NCBI GenBank assembly: GCA_003280605.1
Contig: QCEM01000006.1
Location: 1-64,000 of the forward strand
Direction of reading: 5' to 3'
Length of the DNA: 64,000 bases
Source of the DNA: SAR116 cluster bacterium AG-355-O21
GTDB lineage: Bacteria; Pseudomonadota; Alphaproteobacteria; Thalassobaculales; Thalassobaculaceae
The position numbers were made by a program, and so were the translations under genes. Under the pieces are notes generated by a model. It ran no database searches. It worked only from the letters and a program-made list of their open reading frames with translations, and was not told the DNA's origin. Below, one piece after another: positions 13,035 to 23,321 of this stretch (positions within the stretch are counted from its first letter, which is position 1; each line of letters starts with the position of its first letter).

Positions 13035-14234
13035 CTAGTTACCGCCCTTCAGCACATTTTCTCGCAAGCGTTTCGCCACTTCCGGCATCTGCTCTGTCGG
13101 GGCGTTCGCATAGGCCAATCGCAGGCAATCTTCCTGACCGGCCCCAAAAAACGACCCCGGCAAACAAAGCAGATTGTGGTTCCGGGCAAGATTTTCGGCA
13201 ACTGTGCGAGCCGCCACGCCTGCAAACGGGTGGCGAACATAGGCAAAATAGGCGCCGGCCGAGATTAATTCATAACCAAGCTCATCGGCGGCAAAAATAG
13301 CTGTTAACGCCGCCCGCCGGCGATCCAACATCTGGCGTTTTTCCGCAACCCAGTCCCAAGCGACCGATAACCCCTCAAACGCCGCTTCTTGACCGATATG
13401 CCGCGCACAAATTGAAATCGTGTCCATCACTTTGGTCACAGCGGCAATCACGGCGGGACCGGCGATCAACGATCCAACCCGATAACCTGTCAGGCTGAAC
13501 ACCTTCGAGAAACTATACAGCTGCACAACTGTATCGCGCCAATTGGGATCACTGAACAAGCGATGGCGCGCGCCGTCCGGGGCAACAAAATCTTTATAGG
13601 TTTCATCAACGACCAGAGCCAGCCCATGGCGCCGACAAAGATCGGCAAAGCCGGCGATGACCGCCGGCGGATAAATCGCGCCGGTCGGATTATTCGGGGT
13701 GACGAGAACGATGGCACGGGTTCGCGGCGTGATCAGCGTCGCCGCTTGTTCCGGGTCCGGAACCCCGCCGCGATCGGCACGAAACGGCAAATCAACCGCA
13801 CAAACGCCTGTCATATCTAACCACATTTTGTGATTAAAATAATGCGGCACAGGCAAAATCACCTCGTCACCTTTGCCGGCCAGCGCCATCATTGCCAAAC
13901 AAAACGCCTGATTGCAGCCGGCCGAAATGAGGACATCCTCTGCGCTGATCGAACCGCCGTAAAACCCTGCCATGTGCGCGGCCAGGGCTTGGCGCAAATG
14001 CGGTAAGCCTCGAATTGCGGTGTACTGGGCGGTTGCAAACAGCTCGGCCTTGGCGGCCAAATGCGCCCGCAATGCCGGTGCCGGTGGATAGCTCGGGACC
14101 GCTTGGCAAAGGTCAAGCAGCGGCAGGTCAGGCGCAAAACTGCGGCCTGCAACCCAGCTCTGCGCTTCAGCAATCGGCGGTTCGACCGCCTGCTCCAATT
14201 GCGCATTTAAGTGCATTTTAATCCCCGTCATCAA
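13035..14234 (-). CDS. Pyridoxal phosphate-dependent aminotransferase (class I/II)
   Basis: TPNNPTGAIYPP, VVDETYKDF, YSFSKVFSLTGYRVGSL. Confidence 0.9.
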   Translation of the reverse strand: MMTGIKMHLNAQLEQAVEPPIAEAQSWVAGRSFAPDLPLLDLCQAVPSYPPAPALRAHLAAKAELFATAQYTAIRGLPHLRQALAAHMAGFYGGSISAEDVLISAGCNQAFCLAMMALAGKGDEVILPVPHYFNHKMWLDMTGVCAVDLPFRADRGGVPDPEQAATLITPRTRAIVLVTPNNPTGAIYPPAVIAGFADLCRRHGLALVVDETYKDFVAPDGARHRLFSDPNWRDTVVQLYSFSKVFSLTGYRVGSLIAGPAVIAAVTKVMDTISICARHIGQEAAFEGLSVAWDWVAEKRQMLDRRRAALTAIFAADELGYELISAGAYFAYVRHPFAGVAARTVAENLARNHNLLCLPGSFFGAGQEDCLRLAYANAPTEQMPEVAKRLRENVLKGGN

Positions 14235-14260
14235 AATCGCTGAGCCGCGTAGGCGTGGTG

Positions 14261-16033
14261 TTATAGGGCGTCGATAAATTCATCCAGCAAGGTCGCAATC
14301 TGGGTTTCCTCAGATTGATCAAGAATTCCTTGGGCGCGGCGTGCGGCAATCGCGGCATCTAATTGCCGGATCCGTTGTTTGACACGCGGCAAACTATTTG
14401 GCGTCATCGACAATTGCCGTAAGCCCATGCCGATAAGCAGCGGCACAATGCGGGCGTTGCCTGCGACCTCACCGCAAACTGACACTGGAATACCACTGCG
14501 ATGGGCGGCATCAACAGTGTGTTGGATCAACCGTAAAACCGCAGGATGCAGCGGATCATATAGATCGGCAACCTGATCGTCACCGCGGTCGATGGCCAAG
14601 CAATACATCGTCAAATCATTGGTGCCGATGGCGAAAAAATCAACCTCACGGGCAAGGGAATCAGCGTTAATCGCCGCTGCCGGCACCTCAATCATGACGC
14701 CCAAAGGCGATAACGGATGTGCCATCTTTACTTTGCGACGACGCAACCGGCGCACGACTTTGGCCAGAATCTGACGCACCTGGCGAATTTGCCTAATCGA
14801 TGAAATCATCGGCAAGAGGATGCGCACCGGGCCATGCGCACTGGCCCGCATGATGGCCGCCAACTGCGTCTCCATCAATGCCGGTTCTTGCAAGGCCAAG
14901 CGGATCGCCCGCAACCCCAGCGCCGGATTTGGTCCGGCCGCAATCCGGTCACCCAGCGATGTGGCAAGCTTCTCGCCACCAACATCCAAGGTTCGGATCG
15001 TCACCGGCCGACCGTCGAGCGCATCAATAATATCGGCTAGGGCGCGATATTGTTCATCCTCGCTTGGCAGGTCCGGACGGTTCATAAATAAGAACTCAGT
15101 GCGCAGCAATCCAACCCCTTCGGCACCGGCTTGGCGCGCCGCCACAGCATCCCGGGGAAGTTCTAAATTCGCCTCCAACGTCACTTGCACCTGATCACGG
15201 GTTACCGCCGGCAGGTCACGCAGCCGCTTAAGTTGCCGGTTTAAGCGCCGGCGGGCCTCGATCCGGCGACGGTATTCGGCCAGGGTTTGCGCATCAGGAT
15301 GAATAATGACGGTGCCAGCATCACCATCAACAATGATTGGATCACTGGCACGCACCACCGGGATAATGCCCTGCACCCCGAGGGCGGCAGGCAACGCTAA
15401 CGAGCGGGCCATGATGGCGGTGTGACTATCGGTTCCGCCGAGGGTGGTCACTAAGCCGGCAATCATCGCCGGATCCATCAATGCTGTATCCGCAGGGCTC
15501 AGCTCCTCGGCGACAACCACACAGCCGCGCGGCAGGGATGTAAAGGCGGTATATTGACGATCCGTCAGCTGCAGCAATAACCGCAGACCAACATCGCGAA
15601 TATCCTCGGCACGGGCGGCCAAATAGGGATCTTCCATGGCCGAAAACGCCGCCGCTAACGCATGCACCCAGTCTTGAACCGCTGCTTCGGCATTGATTCC
15701 ACGTTCGTGAATACGGGTTTCGACGCCGCTGGTTAACCGTGCCGAGCTAACCATCCCGGCATGCGCCTCAAGCAACAGCAACAGATCATCGCCGGCATTA
15801 CGCGGCAATTCTTGGGCACGCTTGCGCAGCTTAGCGATTTGCGCCCGGGCTGCTTTTGCCGCTGCCCGAAAGCGCTCAATTTCGCGCCCGATACCGCTGC
15901 GGGCGATGCTATATTCCGGCACACTGCCGAGCGCCGGTTCAACCACATAGGCCGGACCAATCGCGATGCCGGTTGACACGCCGATACCGTTTATCACCTG
16001 CGTCGCTGTGCCGCTTGGCTCCTTAGTCTTCAT
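14261..16033 (-). CDS. ptsP: Phosphoenolpyruvate-protein phosphotransferase (PTS enzyme I), no N-terminal GAF domain
   Basis: Phospho-His motif GGTDSHTAIMARSLALPAALG, EGVGLLRTEFLFMNR, VSVCGEVAGN. Confidence 0.92.
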   Translation of the reverse strand: MKTKEPSGTATQVINGIGVSTGIAIGPAYVVEPALGSVPEYSIARSGIGREIERFRAAAKAARAQIAKLRKRAQELPRNAGDDLLLLLEAHAGMVSSARLTSGVETRIHERGINAEAAVQDWVHALAAAFSAMEDPYLAARAEDIRDVGLRLLLQLTDRQYTAFTSLPRGCVVVAEELSPADTALMDPAMIAGLVTTLGGTDSHTAIMARSLALPAALGVQGIIPVVRASDPIIVDGDAGTVIIHPDAQTLAEYRRRIEARRRLNRQLKRLRDLPAVTRDQVQVTLEANLELPRDAVAARQAGAEGVGLLRTEFLFMNRPDLPSEDEQYRALADIIDALDGRPVTIRTLDVGGEKLATSLGDRIAAGPNPALGLRAIRLALQEPALMETQLAAIMRASAHGPVRILLPMISSIRQIRQVRQILAKVVRRLRRRKVKMAHPLSPLGVMIEVPAAAINADSLAREVDFFAIGTNDLTMYCLAIDRGDDQVADLYDPLHPAVLRLIQHTVDAAHRSGIPVSVCGEVAGNARIVPLLIGMGLRQLSMTPNSLPRVKQRIRQLDAAIAARRAQGILDQSEETQIATLLDEFIDAL

Positions 16034-16304
16034 AAAACTTACTCTCGACCAGGCCCTGGACGGCAGTCAAGGCAGCGGCGGCATCAACGCCTTCGGCACG
16101 CACATTGATGGTCGAACCTGGTGCCGCCGCAAGCAACATTAATCCCATGATCGAACAGGCCGAGACCGAGATATCATTGCGCGAAACCGTTAATTGCGAT
16201 TGGAAGCCTTCGGCAAGTTTACAAAGCTTTGCTGCGGCGCGCGCATGCAGGCCGCGCTGATTGGTGATGGTCAGCTCACTTTCAACAACCAAACTGCCAA
16301 CCAT
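16023..16304 (-). CDS. ptsH: HPr family phosphocarrier protein
   Basis: NQRGLHARAAAKL (His15), CSIMGLMLLAA (Ser46 region). Confidence 0.93.
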   Translation of the reverse strand: MVGSLVVESELTITNQRGLHARAAAKLCKLAEGFQSQLTVSRNDISVSACSIMGLMLLAAAPGSTINVRAEGVDAAAALTAVQGLVESKFYED

Positions 16305-16732
16305 TAGTGATCGCCTTCCATCAGTTTTGAGGCGATGCGGATATATTTCCGGCCTGCTTGCTCGGCGGCCGCCGCCGCTTCCGCCAAAGTCTCCGCGTCG
16401 CGCATGCTGACCAGCTTGATCAGCATCGGCAAATTAACACCGGCAATAATTTCAACCACCGCTCGGTCCATGATGGAAATGGCCAGGTTAGAGGGCGTGC
16501 CGCCGAACATATCGGTCAACACAATCACACCACGGCCGCAGTCAACCGCTTGCACGGCGGCAAAAATATCGCGGCGGCGGTCCTCCATGTCGTCATCAGC
16601 TTCGATACACACCGTGGCCACCCCCGACAATGGCCCCACCACATGTTCTAAAGCGGCCTGCAAGGCGGCAGCAAGTTGTCCGTGGGTGACGAGAACCAGT
16701 CCAATTGGCTGCGTGATGTCATCATCTGCCAT
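16304..16732 (-). CDS. PTS EIIA, mannose/fructose type (ManX/PtsM-like)
   Basis: GLVLVTHGQLAAAL, VIVLTDMFGGTPSNLA. Confidence 0.92.
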   Translation of the reverse strand: MADDDITQPIGLVLVTHGQLAAALQAALEHVVGPLSGVATVCIEADDDMEDRRRDIFAAVQAVDCGRGVIVLTDMFGGTPSNLAISIMDRAVVEIIAGVNLPMLIKLVSMRDAETLAEAAAAAEQAGRKYIRIASKLMEGDH

Positions 16733-16768
16733 GCAAATACCCTAATCATGATCTGACCGCCAAAAGCT

Positions 16769-17671
16769 TCACATCGGCAATGGCGACGCTGTTGTCATTA
16801 CCCCAAGCTCTCGGTGGTGCACGGTGACAGGCAATCCTTGTGCTATCAACCATTTTGCAAGCGATTCAGCAACGTGAACGGAACGATGCTGGCCGCCGGT
16901 ACAGCCGATTGCGAACGTCAGATAGCTTTTACCTTCAGCCCGAAAGCGCGGCAATAAAGGTGATAAAAACCCCGTAAGGCGATCATAGAAGGCCTCGAAA
17001 TCCGGGTCCTCTCGAATATACGCGGCAACTGCCGGATCGCGGCCATCAAGCGGTTTCAGCACTGGATCGTAATGTGGATTACGCAAAAACCGCATGTCAA
17101 AAACCAAGTCCGCTTCCCGCGGCAAGCCGCCGCGATAGGCGAAGGACACGACTCGGACACGCATATGCTGTGCGCCGTCAAGGGCCATCCGGCCGACAAC
17201 GTCAGCACGCAAATCAACGACCGACATCTGCGTGGTATCAATGATGTCATCGGCACACAGCCGCAGCGGTGCAAGGGCCAAGCGCTCAATCTGGATGCCG
17301 TCACCAACCGGCCGTTCCAACGCCAACGGGTGCACCCGGCGGGTTTCGGTGAAACGCTGCATCAGCACGTCGTCATCGCATTCCAAGAACACCACATGCA
17401 GGCTCATCTCGGCCGATTGTCGGTAGCGGTCGATCAGTTCTGCCATTTTGCCCGCATTAAAACCGCGGGCGCGCACATCGACGCCCACCGCCAACGAGAC
17501 CGACTGCGTTGCCGTCGCCGATTGTAACAAGGCCGGCATCATCGCTTGCGGCAAGTTGTCGACGGATTCATAGCCATGATCTTCAAGCATCTTTAACACC
17601 GTTGTCCGGCCCGCACCGGACAGGCCGGTCACCAAAACAACCCGCGACTTTTGCGCCTCCCGCTGGCTCAT
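16769..17671 (-). CDS. rapZ: RNase adapter RapZ / RapZ-family NTPase
   Basis: TGLSGAGRTTVLKMLEDHGYESVDNLP, GCTGGQHRSVHVAE. Confidence 0.93.
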   Translation of the reverse strand: MSQREAQKSRVVLVTGLSGAGRTTVLKMLEDHGYESVDNLPQAMMPALLQSATATQSVSLAVGVDVRARGFNAGKMAELIDRYRQSAEMSLHVVFLECDDDVLMQRFTETRRVHPLALERPVGDGIQIERLALAPLRLCADDIIDTTQMSVVDLRADVVGRMALDGAQHMRVRVVSFAYRGGLPREADLVFDMRFLRNPHYDPVLKPLDGRDPAVAAYIREDPDFEAFYDRLTGFLSPLLPRFRAEGKSYLTFAIGCTGGQHRSVHVAESLAKWLIAQGLPVTVHHRELGVMTTASPLPM

Positions 17672-18141
17672 TGATTGCCTCGCACGAAGGCCAGACCTCG
17701 GCGCACCTTGGCCGGCGCCGAGGCCTCAAAAGCAGCCAGGGCAAGCAGCGGCACATCAATGTCCAGGTAACGACAGCTGCCGATCTCGGGAAACCTGATG
17801 ACTTGTTCTGCGGGGATCAAATCAATGACCAAAAATAGCGGGGCCTGAGCAACCGCGGTAACCGGCACAATCCCAATCCCGCGAATTTCGAGTTGCCCGC
17901 TTAACAGATCCGGGGGCCGGACAATCAGCTGATCGCCCATGCGCGACAGCTGCAACTGATCATCGCCAACCAACATCGCCCCACTGTCGATGAGACGTAA
18001 CGCAAGATCAGATTTACCACTGCCGGATGGTCCCCGCAGCAGCACCCCGTCACCGTCGATCGCAATGCAGGTTCCGTGAACCCGTTCCATCAACCACGTA
18101 CCTTCGTTTACCACGGCACATCCGCGCACCAAGACGTGCAA
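17668..18141 (-). CDS. hprK: HPr kinase/phosphorylase (short alphaproteobacterial type)
   Basis: Walker A LLRGPSGSGKSDLALRLI, LVGDDQ; 3 kb block with rapZ, EIIA, HPr and EI. Confidence 0.92.
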   Translation of the reverse strand: MHVLVRGCAVVNEGTWLMERVHGTCIAIDGDGVLLRGPSGSGKSDLALRLIDSGAMLVGDDQLQLSRMGDQLIVRPPDLLSGQLEIRGIGIVPVTAVAQAPLFLVIDLIPAEQVIRFPEIGSCRYLDIDVPLLALAAFEASAPAKVRRGLAFVRGNQ

Positions 18142-18195
18142 GCATAGCGCAATTCGACCTCTGATTTAACTGCAGATTTTTGTCGTCTTGGCCGG

Positions 18196-19854
18196 TCACA
18201 TTTTGTTTGCCGGGAGCCGCGGCAATTGAATAACAAAACGCGCACCGCGAACCGTCCCCATTGAGTCAAGCCGGTTCTCGGCCCAAATCCGGCCGCCGTG
18301 GGCAGCAATAATCTGGGCCGAAATGCTTAGTCCAAGGCCGGAGTGTATGCCAAACTTCTCATCGGTCGGCCGCTCACTGTAAAACCGCTCAAAAATCGCT
18401 TGTAGTTTGGCTGCCGGAATCCCCGGTCCTTCATCATCGACGGTGATTCTGACGCTTTCAGCATCACCGCCCAGCGTTACGGTAATGATCGCATCAACCG
18501 GTGAAAAGCTGATGGCGTTGGTGATAAGGTTGCGTAGGATTTGCATCAAGCGATTCTCATTGCCGCCGACCAGCGCCTGCGTATCGGCATCAATCTGACA
18601 GACAAGCTGCGGCCGGGTCATGTCATGGGTGGCCTGATAAACATCGGCTAGCGTGGTCGCCATGGCCACCAGATCGACCGTTTGGAAGTCTTCACGGCCC
18701 ATCTCCGCATCGATGCGCGAGGCATCTGAAATATCGCTGATCAAGCGATCAAGGCGTTGCACGTCATCAAGGATAATGGTCATCAATTTATGCCGCTGCG
18801 CCGGGTCCTCGACGCGGGCGACCGTTTCAACGGCGCTGCGCAGCGAGGTTAACGGGTTTTTAATCTCATGCGCGACATCGGCGGCAAATCGTTCAATGGC
18901 GTCAATCCGCTCACTCAGGGCCTGTGTCATTGCCCGCAGGGCCGTCGATAAATCACCAATTTCATCATGGCGACTGCCAAGATCGGGGATTTCGGCGCCA
19001 AGCTGGCGGCCGGCGCGGACCACTTCTGCCGCCCGCGCCAATCGTTGCACCGGCCGGATAATGCTGCTCGCAAGATATAAGGAGAGGAGCACGGTAATCC
19101 CAAAAACAACTGCGAAGACACCAAGGATTTCAATCCGAACCGCCCGCACGGCCTGATCAATGTCACGGCCTTCCATGGACAGCATAAGCGCACCCATAAC
19201 CGCCTTATACGACTGCACCGGCACTGCCACACTGAGCAGCAATTCACCGCTTTCCGTCAGCCGCACACGCGCCCCGCCCTCGCCGCCCAGGGCACGGCGC
19301 ACTTCCTGGTAATCATTGGCAATCTGGTCCACCCGTTCACGATAGCGCGGAATCTCCGAGCGGCGTGGTAACCAATTAACCAGGCCGGAGAAGAAATCGA
19401 CCGCGAAGCGTTCAAAATCACTTCGGTCAATGGGCGCTTGAAGTGGCCGAACCCGGACCGCACCGCCAGGGCCACGCAACAGCGAACTATCGGCCAATAA
19501 GCGGCCATCGGGGGCGAAAATACGCACCCGCGTGCCCACCGTCGGGGCCAGCCGGCGCACCAAGCGGCGCACTGTTATGGCCGAAAGCCGCTGTTCGTCT
19601 TGCAGCTGGCGATCAATGGCCAATTCCGCCAAAGCCTGGGCAAACACCTTGCCTTGACGGCTGATTGCCCCAAGCTCGGCTTTGATTAAGCTATTTTGAT
19701 AACGATCAAGATACAACACCCCGACGAACAGGATCGCCACCGCGAATAAATTTATCGCCAGAATCCGCAGGGTTAGGCGCGACAACACGCCACGGCGTGC
19801 AGATTGATTGCCGGCCCGGGTCAACTGCGGCGGTGCATTTTGGCTGGCCGTCAC
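18196..19854 (-). CDS. chvG: Sensor histidine kinase ChvG-like
   Basis: DVAHEIKNPLTSLRSAVET H-box, HAMP region, NRLMQILRNLITNAISFSP, DEGPGIP; beside chvI and hprK. Confidence 0.92.
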   Translation of the reverse strand: MTASQNAPPQLTRAGNQSARRGVLSRLTLRILAINLFAVAILFVGVLYLDRYQNSLIKAELGAISRQGKVFAQALAELAIDRQLQDEQRLSAITVRRLVRRLAPTVGTRVRIFAPDGRLLADSSLLRGPGGAVRVRPLQAPIDRSDFERFAVDFFSGLVNWLPRRSEIPRYRERVDQIANDYQEVRRALGGEGGARVRLTESGELLLSVAVPVQSYKAVMGALMLSMEGRDIDQAVRAVRIEILGVFAVVFGITVLLSLYLASSIIRPVQRLARAAEVVRAGRQLGAEIPDLGSRHDEIGDLSTALRAMTQALSERIDAIERFAADVAHEIKNPLTSLRSAVETVARVEDPAQRHKLMTIILDDVQRLDRLISDISDASRIDAEMGREDFQTVDLVAMATTLADVYQATHDMTRPQLVCQIDADTQALVGGNENRLMQILRNLITNAISFSPVDAIITVTLGGDAESVRITVDDEGPGIPAAKLQAIFERFYSERPTDEKFGIHSGLGLSISAQIIAAHGGRIWAENRLDSMGTVRGARFVIQLPRLPANKM

Positions 19855-19879
19855 CAGCTGGCTCCTTTTACTGCCTTAT

Positions 19880-20581
19880 TCAATCGCTCTCTCGGTAGCG
19901 ATATCCGACCCCGTATAGTGTCTCGATTTCATTGAAGGCGGAATCGACGGCCCGAAGCTTGCGGCGGATCCGTTTGATATGGCTATCGATTGTGCGGTCA
20001 TCAACATAGATCGAGTCGCCATAGGCAGCATCCATCAACTGATCGCGATTCTTAACATGGCCGGGACGCATCGCAAGGCTTTTTAGAATCAAAAACTCCG
20101 TCACCGTGAGCGCCACCGGCCGCCGGTTCCAGGTGCAAAGATGTCGGGCACCATCCAGCAGTAAAGCACCACGATTTAAGACCGTCTCGGCATTTGGGTC
20201 AGCGTCGTCTAAGGCCATATCTTGGCGCCGCAGCAGCGCCCGAATGCGTTCGATCAGCAAGCGTTGGGAAAAAGGTTTTTTGATGTAATCATCGGCCCCC
20301 ATACGCAGTCCGAGAACCTCATCAACTTCATCATCTTTCGAGGTTAAGAAAATCACCGGCAAGCTGGAGTCGCGGCGAATCCGTTGCAGCAATTCCATGC
20401 CGTCCAAGCGCGGCATTTTGATATCAAGAATGGCCAGATCAACAGGCTGCTGATCAAGGCCACGGAGCGCGTCCTCGCCATCTTTGTATGTTTGAACGCT
20501 AAACCCTTCAGCCTCTAATGCGATTGCTACAGAAGCTAGAATATTTTGGTCATCATCAACCAAGGCGATGCGATTCGTCAT
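19880..20581 (-). CDS. chvI: Response regulator ChvI-like (OmpR family)
   Basis: [55 protein letters not shown]. Confidence 0.93.
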   Translation of the reverse strand: MTNRIALVDDDQNILASVAIALEAEGFSVQTYKDGEDALRGLDQQPVDLAILDIKMPRLDGMELLQRIRRDSSLPVIFLTSKDDEVDEVLGLRMGADDYIKKPFSQRLLIERIRALLRRQDMALDDADPNAETVLNRGALLLDGARHLCTWNRRPVALTVTEFLILKSLAMRPGHVKNRDQLMDAAYGDSIYVDDRTIDSHIKRIRRKLRAVDSAFNEIETLYGVGYRYRESD

Positions 20582-20762
20582 GGCCCCTTGTTCTCCCTTT
20601 CGCGCGGCAGGTCGTGCTGTCGCAGTATTGCCATCATAGCCGTGATTAGGGCAATGCTAAGGCAGGATCATGGCGGTTTTGGCCGCAGGCAATGCTGGTT
20701 TATTGCCAATCCGCTAACCATATCATGTCCGGTCCCCGACCGATGGCCAAAAATAGAAAGCT

Positions 20763-21578
20763 ATGGCGATGCCGAAAACACCTTCCGAAAACCCAGCAAG
20801 TGAGCGCGACAATGTTGCGATTGCCCGCCACCTGCTGCGGGCCGCAGAAACAGCGGTTCTGTCGACCCGGTTGGCGGAGCATCCCGCCGACGAACACCGC
20901 GCGACGGTTGCAAACTTTCCCTATGGCTCGCTGGTTCTGACAGCCTGTACCCAGGCAGGGGCGCCGCTGATGCTGCTTTCCGATCTTGCCGAGCATTGCC
21001 AAAATCTGGCGGCCGATGACCGGGCCTGCCTTTTGTTTGACGGCACACTTGATCATGATGATCGGCTTGCGGGGCCGCGCCTCAGCGTGCTTGGCCGACT
21101 GACAAAAACGACGGATCCCGCTGCTACCAATCGTTTCCTGCGGCGGCATCCAAACGCGTCGATATACGCCGATTTCAAGGATTTTAACTTCTACACATTG
21201 CACATCGAGCAAGCACATTTAGTCGCCGGGTTTGGACGCATCCAATGGCTCAGCGCGGCAGAGCTTGCGATCCCGCCCATCGCCGCCCTGGCGACCACAG
21301 AAGGCGAGGCCGAGGTGATCGCTCACATGAACGACGATCATCCGGCGGCAATCTTAGCCTATGCGGAAGACCTGTTGGGCCAACAACCCAACGACTGCCG
21401 GATGATCGGCTGCGACAGCGGCGGCTTTGATCTGCGCTGCGACAAAAAGTTATTGCGCCAGAGTTTTGCCACACCGGCGGCTGATTTGACCGGCTTGCGA
21501 GAGAATTTTATGGCGCTTTCACAGCACTTAAGCAGGCGTCAAGAAACCCGCAACGGCAATCATGACCAGGTGGAATGA
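20763..21578 (+). CDS. HugZ-like / pyridoxamine 5'-phosphate oxidase-fold protein with DUF2470-like C-terminus
   Basis: LSTRLAEHPADEHRATVANFPYGSLV, HMNDDHPAAILAYAEDLLG. Confidence 0.82.
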   Translation: MAMPKTPSENPASERDNVAIARHLLRAAETAVLSTRLAEHPADEHRATVANFPYGSLVLTACTQAGAPLMLLSDLAEHCQNLAADDRACLLFDGTLDHDDRLAGPRLSVLGRLTKTTDPAATNRFLRRHPNASIYADFKDFNFYTLHIEQAHLVAGFGRIQWLSAAELAIPPIAALATTEGEAEVIAHMNDDHPAAILAYAEDLLGQQPNDCRMIGCDSGGFDLRCDKKLLRQSFATPAADLTGLRENFMALSQHLSRRQETRNGNHDQVE

Positions 21579-21665
21579 CAGCCAGCATGACAGTTTGATT
21601 GCATTTTACTCTCAAGCCTCCTATTCAACTTTGGTATGGGTAGGGTTGGGAATTAGGAGATCAAG

Positions 21666-23267
21666 GTGACATCGGTGGAAGCACAATCATTAGCAGCGTC
21701 GGGCTTGACGAATTTACGCGTGGCACACTGGAATTTGAATGCAACCGCATTGTACGAAGAAGCCATTCGACGCGGGGAAGGGACCATTGCCCATGGGGGG
21801 GCATTGGCCGTCAATACCGGGGTCCATACCGGCCGGTCACCGAACGATAAATTCATCGTCGATCATGCCAGCTATCGGGATAAAGTTGATTGGGGCAAGG
21901 TCAATAAACCGATTTCGGCCGCTGCCTTTGACGCCCTGCATCAACGCGCCGCCGCTTTCCTGCAAGGCCGTGACGTGTTTGTGCAGGATTGCTATGCCGG
22001 TGCCGATCCCGCCTTTCGATTACCCATCCGGGTGATCACCCAGACGGCGTGGCATAACCTGTTCGCGCGCAACATGTTCATCCAGCCTGCCGCCGCCGAG
22101 TTGGAAAATTTTGAGCCAGGGTTTACCATCATCCAAGTGCCCGGCTTGCAAGCACGCGGCGCCGCCGATGAAGTTAATTCAGAAACCTTTGTGCTGGTGG
22201 ATTTTGAACGCCGCTTGGTTTTGATCGGCGGGACCTGGTACGCAGGCGAAATTAAAAAATCGGTTTTCGGTATTCTGAACTTTTTGCTGCCCGGCCAAGG
22301 TGTGTTGCCGATGCATTGCTCAGCCAATGTCGGCAGCAATGGCGATGCGGCGATTTTCTTTGGCCTATCGGGAACCGGCAAAACCACCTTGTCGGCCGAT
22401 GCCTCACGGATGCTGATCGGTGATGATGAGCATGGCTGGGGTGAAAACGGCGTCTTCAATTTCGAAGGTGGCTGCTATGCCAAAGTGATCAATTTGTCGG
22501 CCCAGGCGGAACCTGAAATCTATGCCACCACAGGGCGCTTCGGAACGGTTTTAGAAAATGTGGTTGTTGACCCCGTCAGCCGCCTGCTCGACTTGAATGA
22601 CGGCCGTTATACGGAAAACACCCGGGCAAGCTATCCGATTGATTTCATTCCTAATATCAGTACGGACGGCATTTGCGGCCACCCCACCAACGTGATCATG
22701 CTGACCGCCGATGCATTTGGTGTTTTGCCACCGATTTCAAAGCTTTCGGCTGAACAGGCGATGTATCATTTTCTCTCCGGCTACACAGCCCGGGTCGCAG
22801 GCACGGAAAAAGGCCTTGGTAGCGAGCCGCAGGCAACATTTTCGACCTGCTTCGGGGCCCCGTTCATGCCCCGCCACCCAAGCGTTTACGGCGAAATGCT
22901 GCGGGATAAAATTGCCCGCCATGAGGTCACCTGTTGGCTGGTCAATACCGGCTGGTCCGGTGGCCGCGCCGGCGGTGATGGTGCGCGGATGCAAATCGCC
23001 CATACCCGCGCCATGGTGCGGGCCGCCCTTGATGGCCGCCTAACAGGTGCGCCGTTGCGGCAAGACAGTAACTTCGGATTGCTGGTCCCTGAAGGTTGCC
23101 CGGAAGTACCGTCCGAGGTGCTGGATGCGCGCCAAGTTTGGCAAAATAAAGCTGAATATGACAGCACCGCAGGCGAGTTGCGGGGCCGCTTTGAAGATAA
23201 TTTCAAGCAGTTTGAAAGCTTCGTTGATGACGGTGTCAAAGCCGCCGGCATTCGCGCCGCCGGTTAA
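21666..23267 (+). CDS. pckA: Phosphoenolpyruvate carboxykinase (ATP)
   Basis: GRSPNDKFIV, FFGLSGTGKTTLSADASRMLIGDDEHGWGENGVFNFEGGCYAK; GTG start at 21666 after aggag. Confidence 0.97.
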   Translation: MTSVEAQSLAASGLTNLRVAHWNLNATALYEEAIRRGEGTIAHGGALAVNTGVHTGRSPNDKFIVDHASYRDKVDWGKVNKPISAAAFDALHQRAAAFLQGRDVFVQDCYAGADPAFRLPIRVITQTAWHNLFARNMFIQPAAAELENFEPGFTIIQVPGLQARGAADEVNSETFVLVDFERRLVLIGGTWYAGEIKKSVFGILNFLLPGQGVLPMHCSANVGSNGDAAIFFGLSGTGKTTLSADASRMLIGDDEHGWGENGVFNFEGGCYAKVINLSAQAEPEIYATTGRFGTVLENVVVDPVSRLLDLNDGRYTENTRASYPIDFIPNISTDGICGHPTNVIMLTADAFGVLPPISKLSAEQAMYHFLSGYTARVAGTEKGLGSEPQATFSTCFGAPFMPRHPSVYGEMLRDKIARHEVTCWLVNTGWSGGRAGGDGARMQIAHTRAMVRAALDGRLTGAPLRQDSNFGLLVPEGCPEVPSEVLDARQVWQNKAEYDSTAGELRGRFEDNFKQFESFVDDGVKAAGIRAAG

Positions 23268-23280
23268 GCTGACGGATTTC

Positions 23281-23321
23281 CGGTTAAGCGCCCGTCCCGG
23301 TACCGGCGCTTAACCGCTTTT
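23281..23321 (+). terminator. Rho-independent terminator of pckA, overlapping the stop of the convergent DUF4340 gene
   Basis: CGGTTAAGCGCC-cgtcccggtacc-GGCGCTTAACCG perfect 12-bp stem followed by CTTTT. Confidence 0.85.
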
